Source: Cerrena zonata | Taxonomy: Eukaryota > Basidiomycota > Agaricomycetes > Polyporales > Cerrenaceae | Length of the DNA stretch: 64,000 bases | Direction: 5' to 3' | Assembly (NCBI GenBank): GCA_038087015.1 | Contig: JASBNA010000060.1 | Coordinates: 186,001 to 250,000, forward strand | Made by a program: the position numbers and the translations under genes | Shown here: positions 18,463 through 28,253 of the stretch, piece after piece | How positions within the stretch are numbered: the stretch's first letter is position 1 | Layout: the number at the start of each line of letters is the position of its first letter | Notes under the pieces: model-generated | The model's database searches: none | What the model was told of the DNA's origin: nothing | Seen by the model: the letters and a program-made list of their open reading frames with translations, nothing else

Positions 18463-19479
18463 ATGAATTTGTTGATACTATTCCACCCTACGGTGGTGAC
18501 TGACGAACAGGCGGTCAAGGCACACAAAGAAGAGATTCAAAAGCAGTACGCTGATGCAACAATAAGTCAGCATATAATTGATCGAGTAGCTAGTGAAGTA
18601 GTTACATTAGACAAAGAAGCATACGACCGAATTGTGTATGTTAATCCAAATGAAGGCGAAGAGAACCGAGCCATACCGGGATCAACCATGAAGAAGTTAT
18701 TTGAAGCATTAAAGATGGATGGGAAGATAAGCGGAGATTTACCAAAAACCCAAGATTTAGATGTTATAATGAGTGGATTCATAATTGAAGAAGGCATATG
18801 GGTCAAACCCAGACCAGCGGAAAGTGTTAGTATTCCATTAAAGAAGAAAGCTGGTGGAGATCAAGTGAAGAAATTACCAATTTTCAAAAAATTGGCCCCA
18901 CAATCAGCAACCCCAAATATCGGATTAACTGACACTTCAGCATCCAATAGTGACAATGAAGAAAGTCCCTCGATGAAAAGGAAACTAGCAGAAACAAAAT
19001 TAACCTACTTTAGTGATTCTGAGCTTGAATCAGGAGAAGACGAAGATGAAGAAGACGAAATTGATGAAAATGAATTGATTACCGAACTGAAGGACTCCAA
19101 TTTGATAATACCCAAGAAATGCGAGTTACCAAACGGGAAGAAAAGAAGAAAGGCATGCAAAGATTGTACTTGTGGATTAAAAGAACAAGAAGATGCCGAA
19201 GAATTAAAACAAAGATCATTACAGGATAATATCTTAGGTAAAATGGCACAACTGGCTACGTTAGAAGCAATGAAGATCGAAGAAAAATTAAAGAAGCAAA
19301 TTAAATTTAAAGAAGAAGAACTAGCAGAAATTGACTTTACCGTTGAAGGCAAGACCGGTGGATGTGGTTCGTGTGCTTTGGGTGATGCCTTCAGATGTGA
19401 CGGGTGTCCGTTCTTGGGATTGCCCCCATTCAAGCCGGGAGAAGTGGTTACTATTGACAGTTTCGGAGAAGATATCTAA
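18463..19479 (+). CDS. DRE2: Fe-S cluster assembly protein Dre2 (anamorsin)
   Basis: A protein of 338 residues. The C-terminal CIAPIN1 domain carries both cysteine motifs: CX11CX2CXC (starting near residue 219, ending ACKDCTCG) and CX2CX7CX2C (near 304, CGSCALGDAFRCDGC). These ligate the two Fe-S clusters. Dre2 accepts electrons from the diflavin reductase Tah18 and feeds cytosolic iron-sulfur assembly, including ribonucleotide reductase cofactor formation. The N-terminal ~130 residues form the methyltransferase-like domain that lost catalysis. A charged linker (SDSELESGEDEDEE) joins the halves. All eight cysteines are present and the frame is intact. The start ATG at 18463 gives the usual yeast length (S. 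cerevisiae 348). Confidence 0.95.
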   Translation: MNLLILFHPTVVTDEQAVKAHKEEIQKQYADATISQHIIDRVASEVVTLDKEAYDRIVYVNPNEGEENRAIPGSTMKKLFEALKMDGKISGDLPKTQDLDVIMSGFIIEEGIWVKPRPAESVSIPLKKKAGGDQVKKLPIFKKLAPQSATPNIGLTDTSASNSDNEESPSMKRKLAETKLTYFSDSELESGEDEDEEDEIDENELITELKDSNLIIPKKCELPNGKKRRKACKDCTCGLKEQEDAEELKQRSLQDNILGKMAQLATLEAMKIEEKLKKQIKFKEEELAEIDFTVEGKTGGCGSCALGDAFRCDGCPFLGLPPFKPGEVVTIDSFGEDI

Positions 19480-19898
19480 CGTGGTACGATTATTTATTTA
19501 TATATTTATTAAAAGTTTATTATTGTATTTTTCTTACCTCCGTACCGCACGCTAGCTTTTTGTTTTGTTCTTTTTTGTCCCTGACAAAACACCCTTACCG
19601 CAGAGATAACCTACCCGCCAAAGCGGCAAAGCTGCAAAACATCCGCTAAACAACGCAAACTGTGATTTTTCTCCTGAATTTGTCAGTTGCGTTTTGCGGT
19701 TAAAGTTGCGCAGTCAGAAGGAGCTTTTGCAGTTTGTGCTGGCTTGCGGGTTTGCGCTGGGGTTTTGCAGGTTACCCTTAGACGAATTCGCAGTAAGAAT
19801 TTCAGGTTGGTCAACCGAGGTACATGGGAGATGAATTGATGCAAATACGGACATAGACCAAATAGATCAATAGACAGCTATTGTGAAAACATCTTATA
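19480..19898. other. Intergenic region downstream of DRE2
   Basis: About 420 bp. It includes an imperfect inverted pair of CCGC-AAA-ACGCAA-CTG-like segments around 19647-19700 and several GTTTGCG/TTTTGCGG elements, resembling the AGTTTGCG motif upstream of WHI5. No gene is supported. Confidence 0.4.
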
Positions 19899-20096
19899 AT
19901 GAAGACTGTAGATTTATTGTATTACAACGACGGGGACTTTGTATATTACAACGATGGAGACTTTGTATATTACAACGACGGGGACTTTGTATATTACAAC
20001 GATGGAGACTTTGTGTATTACAACGATGGAGACTTTGTATATTACAACAATGTTCGATTGAAAGGAAAAGACACAGGATTACTATACACTCACTAA
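19899..20096 (+). CDS. 65-residue ORF of five YYNDGDFV octapeptide repeats
   Basis: A small ORF from the ATG at 19899 to the TAA at 20094. After MKTVDLL it encodes five perfect YYNDGDFV repeats (24-bp units), then YYNN and a short basic tail. The DNA copies differ at three columns (GAC/GAT, GGG/GGA, GTA/GTG). All are third positions in this frame and all are synonymous, whereas they change residues in the other open frame. This hints at translation. It has no signal peptide, membrane segment or known domain. The repeat is aromatic and acidic, conceivably self-associating. It could equally be a minisatellite with an accidental ORF. The evidence is thin (three columns) but directional. Confidence 0.4.
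   Translation: MKTVDLLYYNDGDFVYYNDGDFVYYNDGDFVYYNDGDFVYYNDGDFVYYNNVRLKGKDTGLLYTH
19921..20049 (+). repeat. 24-bp minisatellite, about 5.3 copies
   Basis: Unit tattacaacgaYggRgactttgtR. Two unit types differ by silent changes and partly alternate, consistent with duplication of a two-unit block. Confidence 0.85.
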
Positions 20097-20156
20097 AAAA
20101 TACAATATAAAACAGACTTCAAGACACAAACGGTAAAAGAAAAAAGTAATTATAAA

Positions 20157-21378
20157 CTATTGTTGAACCTGTTGAGGCATGTTAAAGACATCAAAACCAT
20201 AAGAACCGTTAGATACTGGATTAGGTAAAGAATTGAATCTTTGATTGTGTTGAGCTTGAGGAGGTTGAGCTTGTTGAGCTTGTTGAGCTTGTTGTTGGTG
20301 ATCGTAACTAATTGGTGCAAAAGGAGGTTGAGGTAAGAAATCTTGATTTGGAGGTTGATTAAATTGAACTGGAGCGTTAGTTGATAATGGACTCAATTTT
20401 TCATGTTGAGGTTGTTGTTGTTGTTGTGGTTGAGGAGGTTGTTGTTGAGGTTGACCTTGATGATCAAATTGGAAATTTGATTGAGCAAATGGATTCAGTT
20501 GAATAACAAATTGGGACATCCCTTGAGGATTTGGAAATTTCCTTGCGGTATAGATTGATTACTTAGAATGACCGTTAGGTACCAACTGCAGCAGCGGCGG
20601 CAGCAGCTGCTGCCACGGCAGCTTGTTGTTGTTGTTGTTGTTGCTGTTGTTGTTGTTGCTGTGCTGTTGTTGTTGTTGTTGCATTTGTAAATATTGTTGA
20701 TAATGATCTTGTTGTAATTGAATCATTTGTTGGTTATGTAATTGAGCTTGTTGTTGTTTTAAAATCTTTGAACGACAAGCTGGACAACCTTTATTTTTAC
20801 CATTTCTTCTTGGAGTATATCTATAACCAGGATATTTTTTTGCATGATTCTTTTTTTCTTCTTCAGCCAAATTATTCCAGTGTTCTTTTTCATCCAGTGA
20901 TAAAGATCTCCAACGTCTACCTAATTCTCTAGAAACTTCTGGGTTAGTTCTAATAACACTTCCTTCATCTAAAACGGATTGATGATATTTTTGTCTAAAA
21001 AGAATAAAAGCATTTCTTGGTCTTGGAATACGATTAGCATTATTTTTACAAGTACATTTTTCATTGGATGTACTAGGTTATGTAATTACTTGAACCCCCA
21101 CTAAAACTTGAAGCAGGAGTAGTATTAACACTTGAAGGTTGCAGACCACCATTTTGACTAAATAAATCTGGAGATGGTTGAGTTTGGTAATTGGAATTAT
21201 AAACATTAGCGTTAACCATTGAAGGACTAACTTGACCATCTTGATGTGGTTGAGTTTGTTGAGTTTGTTGTTGATGATTCATTGGTGGCATTATTTGAGC
21301 TAAAGATGGTAAAGTATGTTTCGAATGAACATCTTCCACTGGCATATTATGATTTGAATAGTAAACTGCTGTTGACAT
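20157..21378 (-). CDS. RFG1: HMG-box repressor, Rfg1/Rox1-like (about five frame breaks)
   Basis: Sequence-specific HMG-box protein related to C. albicans Rfg1 and S. cerevisiae Rox1, which repress filamentation or hypoxic genes with Tup1. The ATG at 21378 opens ~100 Gln/Ser/Pro-rich residues. The HMG box lies at about 21030-20800 (IPRPRNAFILFRQKYH, ELGRRWRSLS, LAEEEKKNHAKKYPGYRYTP), followed by RRNGKNKGCPACRSK, then poly-Gln, poly-Ala and a Gln/Pro-rich end. The path changes frame near 21080 (extra base, restoring PSTSNEKCTC), in the CAA tract near 20670, and three times at about 20575, 20560 and 20535 (restoring AAVGT, NGHS, NQSIPQGNFQ, NPQGMSQF). The HMG box itself is intact. A CTG in SLS-CTG-DEKEHW (20895-20897) fits Ser. 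The unusually long upstream region suits a heavily regulated transcription factor. Confidence 0.75.
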
Positions 21379-22549
21379 GATTTAATCTTCTTTTTATCAG
21401 TTAATCAAAGAAACAAAAATACAATTGGATGAATTAAATTGTGACTGGCACAAGTAGACTAGAATGAAGAAGTAAAGAAAGACAAGATGAATAGAATAAA
21501 GAAAAGAAGATTAAAGATTATGAAAAAAAAAAAATAAAAGAACAATTTAAACAAAAGTAACCGTAAAAAAGTAGATTTATAGTTGATTTTATACAACAAG
21601 AGAAAGTATTCTTCAAGTAAAAATAATTAATTAAAATAATGTGTCTATTTTCAAAAGTGATGTTAACTAAATTAAAAAAACTATACATAGTAATCAAAAA
21701 AAAAAAAAAAAAAAAAAAAAAATTTATGGTTTGTAATTATCAAACTAGTTTTCCTTAATTTTTTTTTTTTCTTTTAATTTTATTTTATTGTATTGCCTAT
21801 TGTTTTTCTTATTTTTTTACGCATTCCAAGTGATCTGCAATGCACAACTTAACCTGTAAAATATCGCTGCATGCGGCGGGTTGTGACCCCTGGTGGCGTA
21901 CATGCAAAGGTGTCCCTACCGTTTCCAGGTGCACTGACCCATTAGATAAACCGTATCTGTTGGCAACACCAACTAGTTGAAGCCTGTATTTACCTGTACC
22001 CACTGTTGTGCCTACTGTTGTACCCACCTTGAATCTTGCATCAATTTTCTTTTTCCCTTTCCTTTCCTTTACTTTGCACTGGTAGGTGTGCTCATCCTGG
22101 TGCTGCCGCCGGCGCACGCAAGATCACTCTGTCACTAGTCGCACACCACGGTTTAGATAAACCTGTAAAGAGGCTATAGCAAAGCATATGCACCGGCCGG
22201 GCGCGTGCGCGGGCTCACAGCGGAGTGTGGGGGCCACTACCAGCAGCTGATAACGGAATTACCACTGCAGATACCGGATTCACCTAGAGATTTGGGAATG
22301 TTCACAGTCGAAGAGAGCAAAAAGGGCACCAATCCAGTGCTCCTTCCCTTGATGCTACAACAAGACTCGGTTGACGAGACCACCAATGAATTTCAATTGA
22401 TGAAATACGGTAGCCATGAGGATCAAGACTATCTTTCGAAGTGGTGAAAAAGCTACTAGGATCCATTCGCTTAAAGTTACGATGTTTTTTCTCTACGCTC
22501 GTCAAAAAAATACTTGAGGAGTAGTTAAGAAAAAGTACCGATGATTTTT

Positions 22550-22551
<2 letters not shown>

Positions 22552-22584
<33 letters not shown>
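22552..22584 (+). repeat. T33 homopolymer
   Basis: A poly(dT) tract followed by a CT-rich stretch (ctgtctctctctcact). Confidence 0.8.
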
Positions 22585-24050
22585 CTGTCTCTCTCTCACT
22601 GTTTTTCTACCTTTTTGAGCAGAGACCACAGTATAAGCAGGCAGGTCAAAAAAAGTTTATTAGCAAGATCCTTTTATTTTTTGAACAAAACAAAAATCTC
22701 AGAGAGGGCGTGCATGTGCTTGATGGTTGTTTTTAACCAAATAAGAACATAAGCTCTTTTTTTGGTATTGTGTATATGTGGCACAAACCCCCAATTCACG
22801 TCATCATTTGATGATTGTTTGAATTGCAGGTTATGTGCGGTTTCTGCCACTCTTCGTTTTTACATTTTTTCCTTCAGTTCTTGTGCAATTATTTTTTGGG
22901 TTGAGGAAGTGGGTTTTTCTTTGTTTTTTTTTGCAGGTTGCGCCCCCACGTTCTAACCAGCCAAATTTGTAACCGTTTAGTAAATAATCTATTCGCTTAT
23001 CGTTGTAAAAATTATTTGTTGTCTTTTCATTTGTTTGTTCTCAATAAACTTACATCATCAAGTTATAGCCGTGGTACATGGCATACCTAGCGTATACCTA
23101 GTTTAATACATGGCGTAGTACCTTAATCCATGAGCTGAATATTTTAAAGGCACATCCAAATTATCCCATCGTCTAGGGGTAGGAAGAGAAGACCAATAAA
23201 AAATATAACTTTAAAAAAGGCTAAACCAAAAACATCAAAAAAAAAAAAAAAGAAAAATCTCAACAAACCTTAAATGTTAATTGGTATCATCGAGTTCTCA
23301 GGACAAAAGATCGTCTAATTATGAGCAATTGAAAACAAAAAACCCTTTATTGTATATAGTAGATTCCGCCTTGTATTTTCCCTTTTAGCTTTAACTATAG
23401 GGGACCCTAGTATCTTACAATAGATCTAGTACGAAGTGCTACAATAAAGAATCACCAGCCAACAAAGGCAATCAAAAAATAAAGTAAACTAAGTATAATT
23501 AAACTTAATCAATTAGACTCGAGAATTTAATCAAGCCATTAGAGAAGATATCACCACTTTCAAACCTGGTCGTCGTGTGGAACCGGCGGACTTAACCTTG
23601 CAGTTTCGAATGGGAGAAAGGGGGTCGTGGCCCAGAGAGAGTTGAAAGAAGGGGAGGAGCCTTACTGGAGTAGGGAAAAGTTGATGTTTTCCTATCGGAA
23701 TTCGTTCACTGATTTAGATTAACACGATTGTGCTCTCCATTTACTGTTTTGGTGATTGGGTGAGCAATCTTACTTAACTTGCAATCGCTGATGTAGGTTG
23801 TACGGTTTATTATTCTGTTTTTTTTTTTACTTTAATTTTTTTTATTTTTTTATTTTTTTTTTTTTTTTTTTACTTTATTTTTTTGTTCTTTTAGTTTTGC
23901 TTCAATTTTTCCTAATATTATATTAATCTACGGTCTTTGTTATTTTCATTGTCTTTGCTGCTAATTTTCCCGTACAAAGTCTTTGTCCTAATCTGTAAAA
24001 TTGTTTTTTGCTTTTAAAAATCGATTTCTCATCGCTTGGCAAAGGGTTTG

Positions 24051-24114
24051 GTGATTGTTATGATAATTGTTATGATAATTGTTTGATGATTGTTTGATGA
24101 TTGGGTGATTGTTT
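24051..24114 (+). repeat. Degenerate 11-12 bp tandem repeat (TGATRATTGTT)
   Basis: Five to six copies of TGATAATTGTTA/TGATGATTGTT. Related single copies occur near 22806 and 23750. Confidence 0.6.
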
Positions 24115-25032
24115 AGTGGAACATTCATTAAATCACAAGACCGCTACGCGTACTTACTTACCTTTTGATTAGGATCCATCGCTACATTCTCAATTGGGTT
24201 TATATCGCTCTGAATAAGGAAATATTGGTCCGTCACGTGCACCGCGGGGGTCTTCCGGTGACGATGTATCAATCTCCTGGAGGCATTGGCCTGCCCCGAC
24301 TAGACGATGGGAGATGAATTTTCTGAGTGGCCCGGAGTCGTTGGGGGATACTCGGTCGGCCTCGGTAGTAAACAAACCGGGAGTCACCAAACCGGTAACT
24401 ACTACTGCCAGGAGAGTGTTTTTTTCGCAATTAAAAATTTCATTAGTGAAATCGGTTTTATTTTCCATCTTTCGCTGGAGTATGGATTTTGTGATATTGT
24501 TTTTGCTTTTTTGCCAATTTGTGATATCTCCTCTTCACTTGACGATTATCTGTCAAAATCTCTTGCATTACTTATTTTGTCATACTTTTCAATGATTTAG
24601 GTGGTGTTTGTCACTTTTTCTTATTTTCCTAATGTTGCATAGGTTGATTTGCGTTTCGTTTCTTATCTGTTATAAAATAGTAGATGTACATTTTGTCGAA
24701 TTAAAATTCCTGGTACAAAAAATATCTTCCTAATTGGTTGGTAGGTTGCTTTATTTCGGTGATTGTTTTGTATTCCTTTTATTTTGTTTAAATCATCTCC
24801 ATTACATTATCTATTGTATTAGTTAAACATTATTATTTTTCCTCTTTAGTTACTGATTTTAAACGGATCCGCGTATTCGAGATTTACAAGGGTTCTAACA
24901 ATCACTATTCTTTTAACAAAATATCGAAGGTTTCTCTGATGGCTTAACCTTTGGTCTGTGACAATTGAACTATTTACTATCATTAGCTTTTGAGTTCGCT
25001 TATTTGATGTTGGAGTAAACACGACCTACTAC

Positions 25033-25120
25033 TGTAAGCCAGTACTGTAGTATTGCAGCCAGTATTGTAGTATTGCAGCCAGTACTATAATATAAGTTTA
25101 TTGCAGCCAGTACTTTGATA
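25033..25120 (+). repeat. 20-bp tandem repeat (TATTGCAGCCAGTAYTGTAG)
   Basis: About four degenerate copies, the central two at 25051-25070 and 25071-25090. They include the TTGCAGCCA word that recurs elsewhere in the window. Confidence 0.65.
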
Positions 25121-25380
25121 CAATATTGCAACCACAGCAGTATCCAGAGTGGTATATGTGCGTTGTATCCCTCAATGTAAACGTATTTTTCAAAATTTTC
25201 TCAAAAATCACAAATTGTTGCATTCCTTAGAAATAATATAGATAAGCTCACCAGCATCTCTACAGGTAGTTCTTTAGTGTGACTTCTGCCAACACTAACT
25301 ATACTTAGCAATACCTTGAGCAGGTCATAAGGAGTAAGCTAATCACTATAGTGAGAAACTAACTTTCGTTAATAAACTTT

Positions 25381-25441
25381 TCCAGGCGTTGTAGATGACG
25401 TCGAATAACGGTCCAGGCGTTCTGGATGACGTCGATAAACG
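25381..25441 (+). repeat. Two 30-bp direct repeats with TGACGTCG cores
   Basis: 25381-25410 and 25412-25441 share TCCAGGCGTT and GATGACGTCGA, each with a palindromic GACGTC resembling an ATF/CREB site. They lie about 580-640 bp upstream of COG2. Confidence 0.65.
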
Positions 25442-25832
25442 CAATCATGTAAAGAACTCGAACAGGAAAATCAAGAGGTGGGAATTTGCAGCCAGTTTAA
25501 ATTCTGGCTAGCACTCACATGAGATCTAGTTTAGGGCTTGATGAAAATTAGGCATTGATTACCGAGATAAGCCCCCGGGATATCAAGAGCAAAGCAAATG
25601 TCAAACTATCTCTTACCCGTTCCAGAATATCCCTTAGAAATTCAAACTTCAAGCCAGGATAAGTAGAATGGTCATTCTCTGATCAAAAAGGAATCGCCCT
25701 ATCTACTTTTATATCTGTTAGTAGTCATCACTGGTTCTGTTGCTCGTAGTGTTGCTGGTTCTGTTGCTGTTACTGTTACTGGTTCTGTTTCTGGTACCAT
25801 TACTTTTACTGTTATACCCACGGATACCAATA

Positions 25833-25920
25833 TACGGGTGATATAGCAGGGTAAATCTTGTATTTGCAACTCAAACAAGGAATAGACAGAGAGTATGTCA
25901 ACTTGTAGTTACGGGTGTTT
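25833..25920 (-). promoter_or_regulatory. Rap1-type half-sites upstream of COG2
   Basis: ATACGGGTGAT near 25833-25843 and TTACGGGTGTTTG near 25909-25921, i.e. ACACCCGTAA on the minus strand, roughly 100-190 bp before the COG2 ATG. Confidence 0.4.
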
Positions 25921-26018
25921 GTTTGCGGACACCTCCGTGCACCTTTTTTTTGATTCCAGGTTTTTTCATTAACAAGGGAAAATCGCTGGCACGAAACACC
26001 TTCAATAACCAAGCCAAT

Positions 26019-26735
26019 ATGGATAACGACATGGAAATTGAATCGTTTCCTTATCCGGTGACTGTGAATAGACAAGATTTCCAAAATGAACTAATCGACC
26101 AATTTGACGTTGACCAATTTCTATTTAAAAATCATCGATTTACCAGTATTGATAGTTTAATCAAAGATTTAACAAACTTATTAAATGAACTAAATACAGA
26201 ATTATTGAACTTGGTTAACGAAAACTATAACGAATTCATAAATTTGGGTAAATCAATCGATGGAAGCTTGGACCTTATAAATTTTTTGAAAATTGATTTG
26301 AAAAATTTTAATAACGATTTAGTAAACTTTAATGAAAACTTATCGAAATCGAGAAATCTAGTCGAAAACTGTTTAAATGAGAAGAAACACTTACAGGTAT
26401 TGAAAATCAAAATAAAGTTATTACTATTACTCAATGATCAAATCAATAATTTTGAAAACTTATTGAAGATAGACGATGAAAATAAGTTAAATAACTTAAC
26501 GTCTTTATACTTATCAATCAATAAGCTTTCGACCTATCTAAACAACTCCAACTCGCTAGAGAAAAGCTTGATGAATAAATTGGTATCAATCAAATTCGAA
26601 TTCAAATCTTATCTTGATAACTTATCTTCTAAATTAATCTCAGATAAAAATAATGACTTGTTATTACAAATCTTAAACATTTATAAGATCATTGACCACC
26701 AGTCGGATTTCTTAAACATAATACGGAAAAACTAA
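26019..26735 (+). CDS. COG2: Conserved oligomeric Golgi complex subunit 2
   Basis: A protein of 238 residues from the ATG at 26019. The N-terminal block FDVDQFLFKNHRFTSIDSL followed by a helix ending NENYNEFINLGKSI is the Cog2 N-terminal signature. The protein is helical, Leu/Asn/Lys-rich and coiled-coil-prone throughout. Cog2 (yeast Sec35) belongs to lobe A of the COG tethering complex, which retrieves Golgi enzymes in retrograde vesicles. Its length is close to S. cerevisiae Cog2 (262), much shorter than the animal protein. The frame is intact. The very low-complexity Asn/Leu codons make the opposite strand open as a shadow. Confidence 0.85.
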   Translation: MDNDMEIESFPYPVTVNRQDFQNELIDQFDVDQFLFKNHRFTSIDSLIKDLTNLLNELNTELLNLVNENYNEFINLGKSIDGSLDLINFLKIDLKNFNNDLVNFNENLSKSRNLVENCLNEKKHLQVLKIKIKLLLLLNDQINNFENLLKIDDENKLNNLTSLYLSINKLSTYLNNSNSLEKSLMNKLVSIKFEFKSYLDNLSSKLISDKNNDLLLQILNIYKIIDHQSDFLNIIRKN

Positions 26736-26862
26736 TAAACAATAGTATCATACGTCGTTGTAGTGTTATTTTGACTGCAATTTACCTTTCTGCAAGAATC
26801 AAAAATTGACTCATTTCCATCCCTTTTAGTAACAAGTAAAAACTACCCAGTCCTTCATCACT

Positions 26863-26914
26863 CTTCTCCAACACACTTCTCCAACACACTTCTCCAACAC
26901 ACTTCTCCAACACA
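26863..26914 (+). repeat. 13-bp minisatellite, four perfect copies
   Basis: Unit CTTCTCCAACACA at 26863, 26876, 26889 and 26902. Confidence 0.9.
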
Positions 26915-26980
26915 TCCCTCCAACTGCTCCAGCTAGCTGTATTCTGTATTTGCAGCTTTCCACTAATATTCTAAAAACAA

Positions 26981-26988
26981 TCACGTGA
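26981..26988. promoter_or_regulatory. TCACGTGA E-box (Cbf1-type)
   Basis: A perfect palindromic Cbf1-type element. In Candida, Cbf1 acts at respiratory and ribosomal promoters. It sits 8 bp from a Rap1-type site. Confidence 0.55.
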
Positions 26989-26996
26989 CCAAAGCA

Positions 26997-27009
26997 CACA
27001 CCCGTGCAC
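26997..27009 (+). promoter_or_regulatory. Rap1-type site upstream of NDUFA8
   Basis: ACACCCGTGCACC, a close match to ACACCCRYACA with G for A in the third-last core position, about 300 bp before the ATG. Confidence 0.5.
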
Positions 27010-27304
27010 CAAAAATGACAATACCCACATTTACGCTGGCGAAACCGCACGCCACGGGTAATTACCAGCACCAACCACGAGCCAAAGAATTTCTGTTACT
27101 ACTAATTTTCTCTCAGTTTCGCAGGAACCCCAGGCTTTTGTATGGGAATTGCTAACAAAACCAAAAAAAAGACATCAAAAATTGAAAAAAATTTAGTGAT
27201 TAGAGCTATCAACCACCTCCGAGGACAATAATATATACAGGGGACTACTTCGGAGAAGCAGTAACTTTCATTTTTCTTTCTTTTGCATTAATAATATATC
27301 AAAC

Positions 27305-27829
27305 ATGGGATTAGGAGACGATTTATTTATTGGAAGACACGAATGGAAAAATATTGATAAAAATCAATTACCCAAGGATATTCCAGAAGTTGATGAAGTT
27401 GGTGCTACTTCTGCACCTTTATTATCAGCATCTTATTTCATTGGTGCTAAATGTAAACCTTATAATGATGATTTTATGTTATGTAAAGATGAAAAAAATG
27501 GTGGTACTCTTGAATGTTTAAAAGAAGGTAGAAGAGTTACTAGATGTGCAATTAGTGTTTTAAAAGATATAAATAAATTTTGTTTTGATGAATTCAAATT
27601 ACATTATGAATGTTTAGAACAAGAAAATCATAGATTGGGTAATTGCAGAAGTTCAGAAAAATTATTAAATAAATGTGTTTTCAATAATTTAAAATTAGAA
27701 AAGAAAATCCCTGGTGTTGAAAATCAAATTCATTTAAATGAAAATCCAATTTATACTGGGTTTGGTAAAGATAAATCAAATGTTCAAGAATTCTTAAAAT
27801 CAAAACCTGATTCAAGTGAATCAAGTTAA
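27305..27829 (+). CDS. Mitochondrial complex I subunit NDUFA8 (quadruple CX9C)
   Basis: A protein of 174 residues. Four CX9C motifs are visible: CKPYNDDFMLC, CLKEGRRVTRC, CFDEFKLHYEC and CRSSEKLLNKC. This is the signature of the NDUFA8/PGIV subunit (20.8-kDa subunit in Neurospora). It sits on the intermembrane-space face of complex I and is imported and oxidised by Mia40/Erv1. There is no cleavable presequence, as expected. Its presence means the yeast has proton-pumping complex I, unlike Saccharomyces, which supports the CTG-clade placement. The frame is intact. The upstream E-box and Rap1-type pair suggests co-regulation with respiratory genes. Confidence 0.92.
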   Translation: MGLGDDLFIGRHEWKNIDKNQLPKDIPEVDEVGATSAPLLSASYFIGAKCKPYNDDFMLCKDEKNGGTLECLKEGRRVTRCAISVLKDINKFCFDEFKLHYECLEQENHRLGNCRSSEKLLNKCVFNNLKLEKKIPGVENQIHLNENPIYTGFGKDKSNVQEFLKSKPDSSESS

Positions 27830-28253
27830 TTGCATTTCAATCATGTACTCTATTCTAGAAAAAATTATATACTTAACTTATCTGGTAACTCATCTGGTAG
27901 GTTATCTATGATTCTTCATAATTGTGAATACAATTTTATTTAATTTATTTAATTTATTCCTTGTTATATACTTAAATCCCCTTGATCTAAATCTTTATGC
28001 TGAATCGCCTGTAGTTCCGTGTCTTTTCTTGCTATTCATATAAACAGCTACCGGCTCTTTGCCTAAGCAGATATTTGAAAACACCATACCGTAGTTTTAC
28101 CCATAGATTAGGTTAATCTAATTGCATCCATCGCCAAACGAAAACACCCATACACCAGGCAAACATTTGAAAGTTGAAAAAAAAAATTGAAAACAACCTT
28201 GTTAACATCATCGTCACTACACCAGATCCATTTACATCTATCAATTGAATACC
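27830..28253. other. NDUFA8-NUP57 intergenic region
   Basis: 424 bp with no gene. A perfect ACACCCATACACC Rap1-type site lies at 28144-28156, about 100 bp before NUP57. Confidence 0.6.
28144..28156 (+). promoter_or_regulatory. Rap1-type site upstream of NUP57
   Basis: ACACCCATACACC, matching the ACACCCAYACA consensus. Confidence 0.55.

Larger units (their letters stand above)
21379..26018. other. 4.6-kb region without a convincing gene
   Basis: It lies between the divergent starts of the RFG1-like gene and COG2. It is AT-rich with long A/T tracts (21696-21722, 22552-22584, 23817-23896) interrupted by GC-richer islands (about 21840-22290, 23570-23660, 24230-24420). It holds small tandem repeats (24051-24114, 25033-25120, 25381-25441). 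Small ORFs are short and mostly lack ATG. Options are a long regulatory promoter for RFG1, non-coding RNA, an origin, or a centromere. Confidence 0.6.
26736..27304. other. COG2-NDUFA8 intergenic region
   Basis: 569 bp. It contains a 13-bp minisatellite, a palindromic TCACGTGA E-box and a Rap1-type site. These form a compact regulatory block 300-440 bp upstream of the complex I gene. Confidence 0.6.

Noticed and set aside
21809..22117. Minus-strand ORF of 102 codons with VGTTVGT repeats
   Set aside because: It begins with GTG and has no early ATG; the repeats reflect a short DNA repeat (ctgttgtRccYac).
22205..22447. Plus-strand ORF of 80 codons, 49 from its first ATG
   Set aside because: GTG start, no recognisable domain, no supporting context.
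23160..23240. tRNA-like phrase (cccatcgtctaggggtagg)
   Set aside because: No matching acceptor stem, anticodon arm or B box could be built around it.
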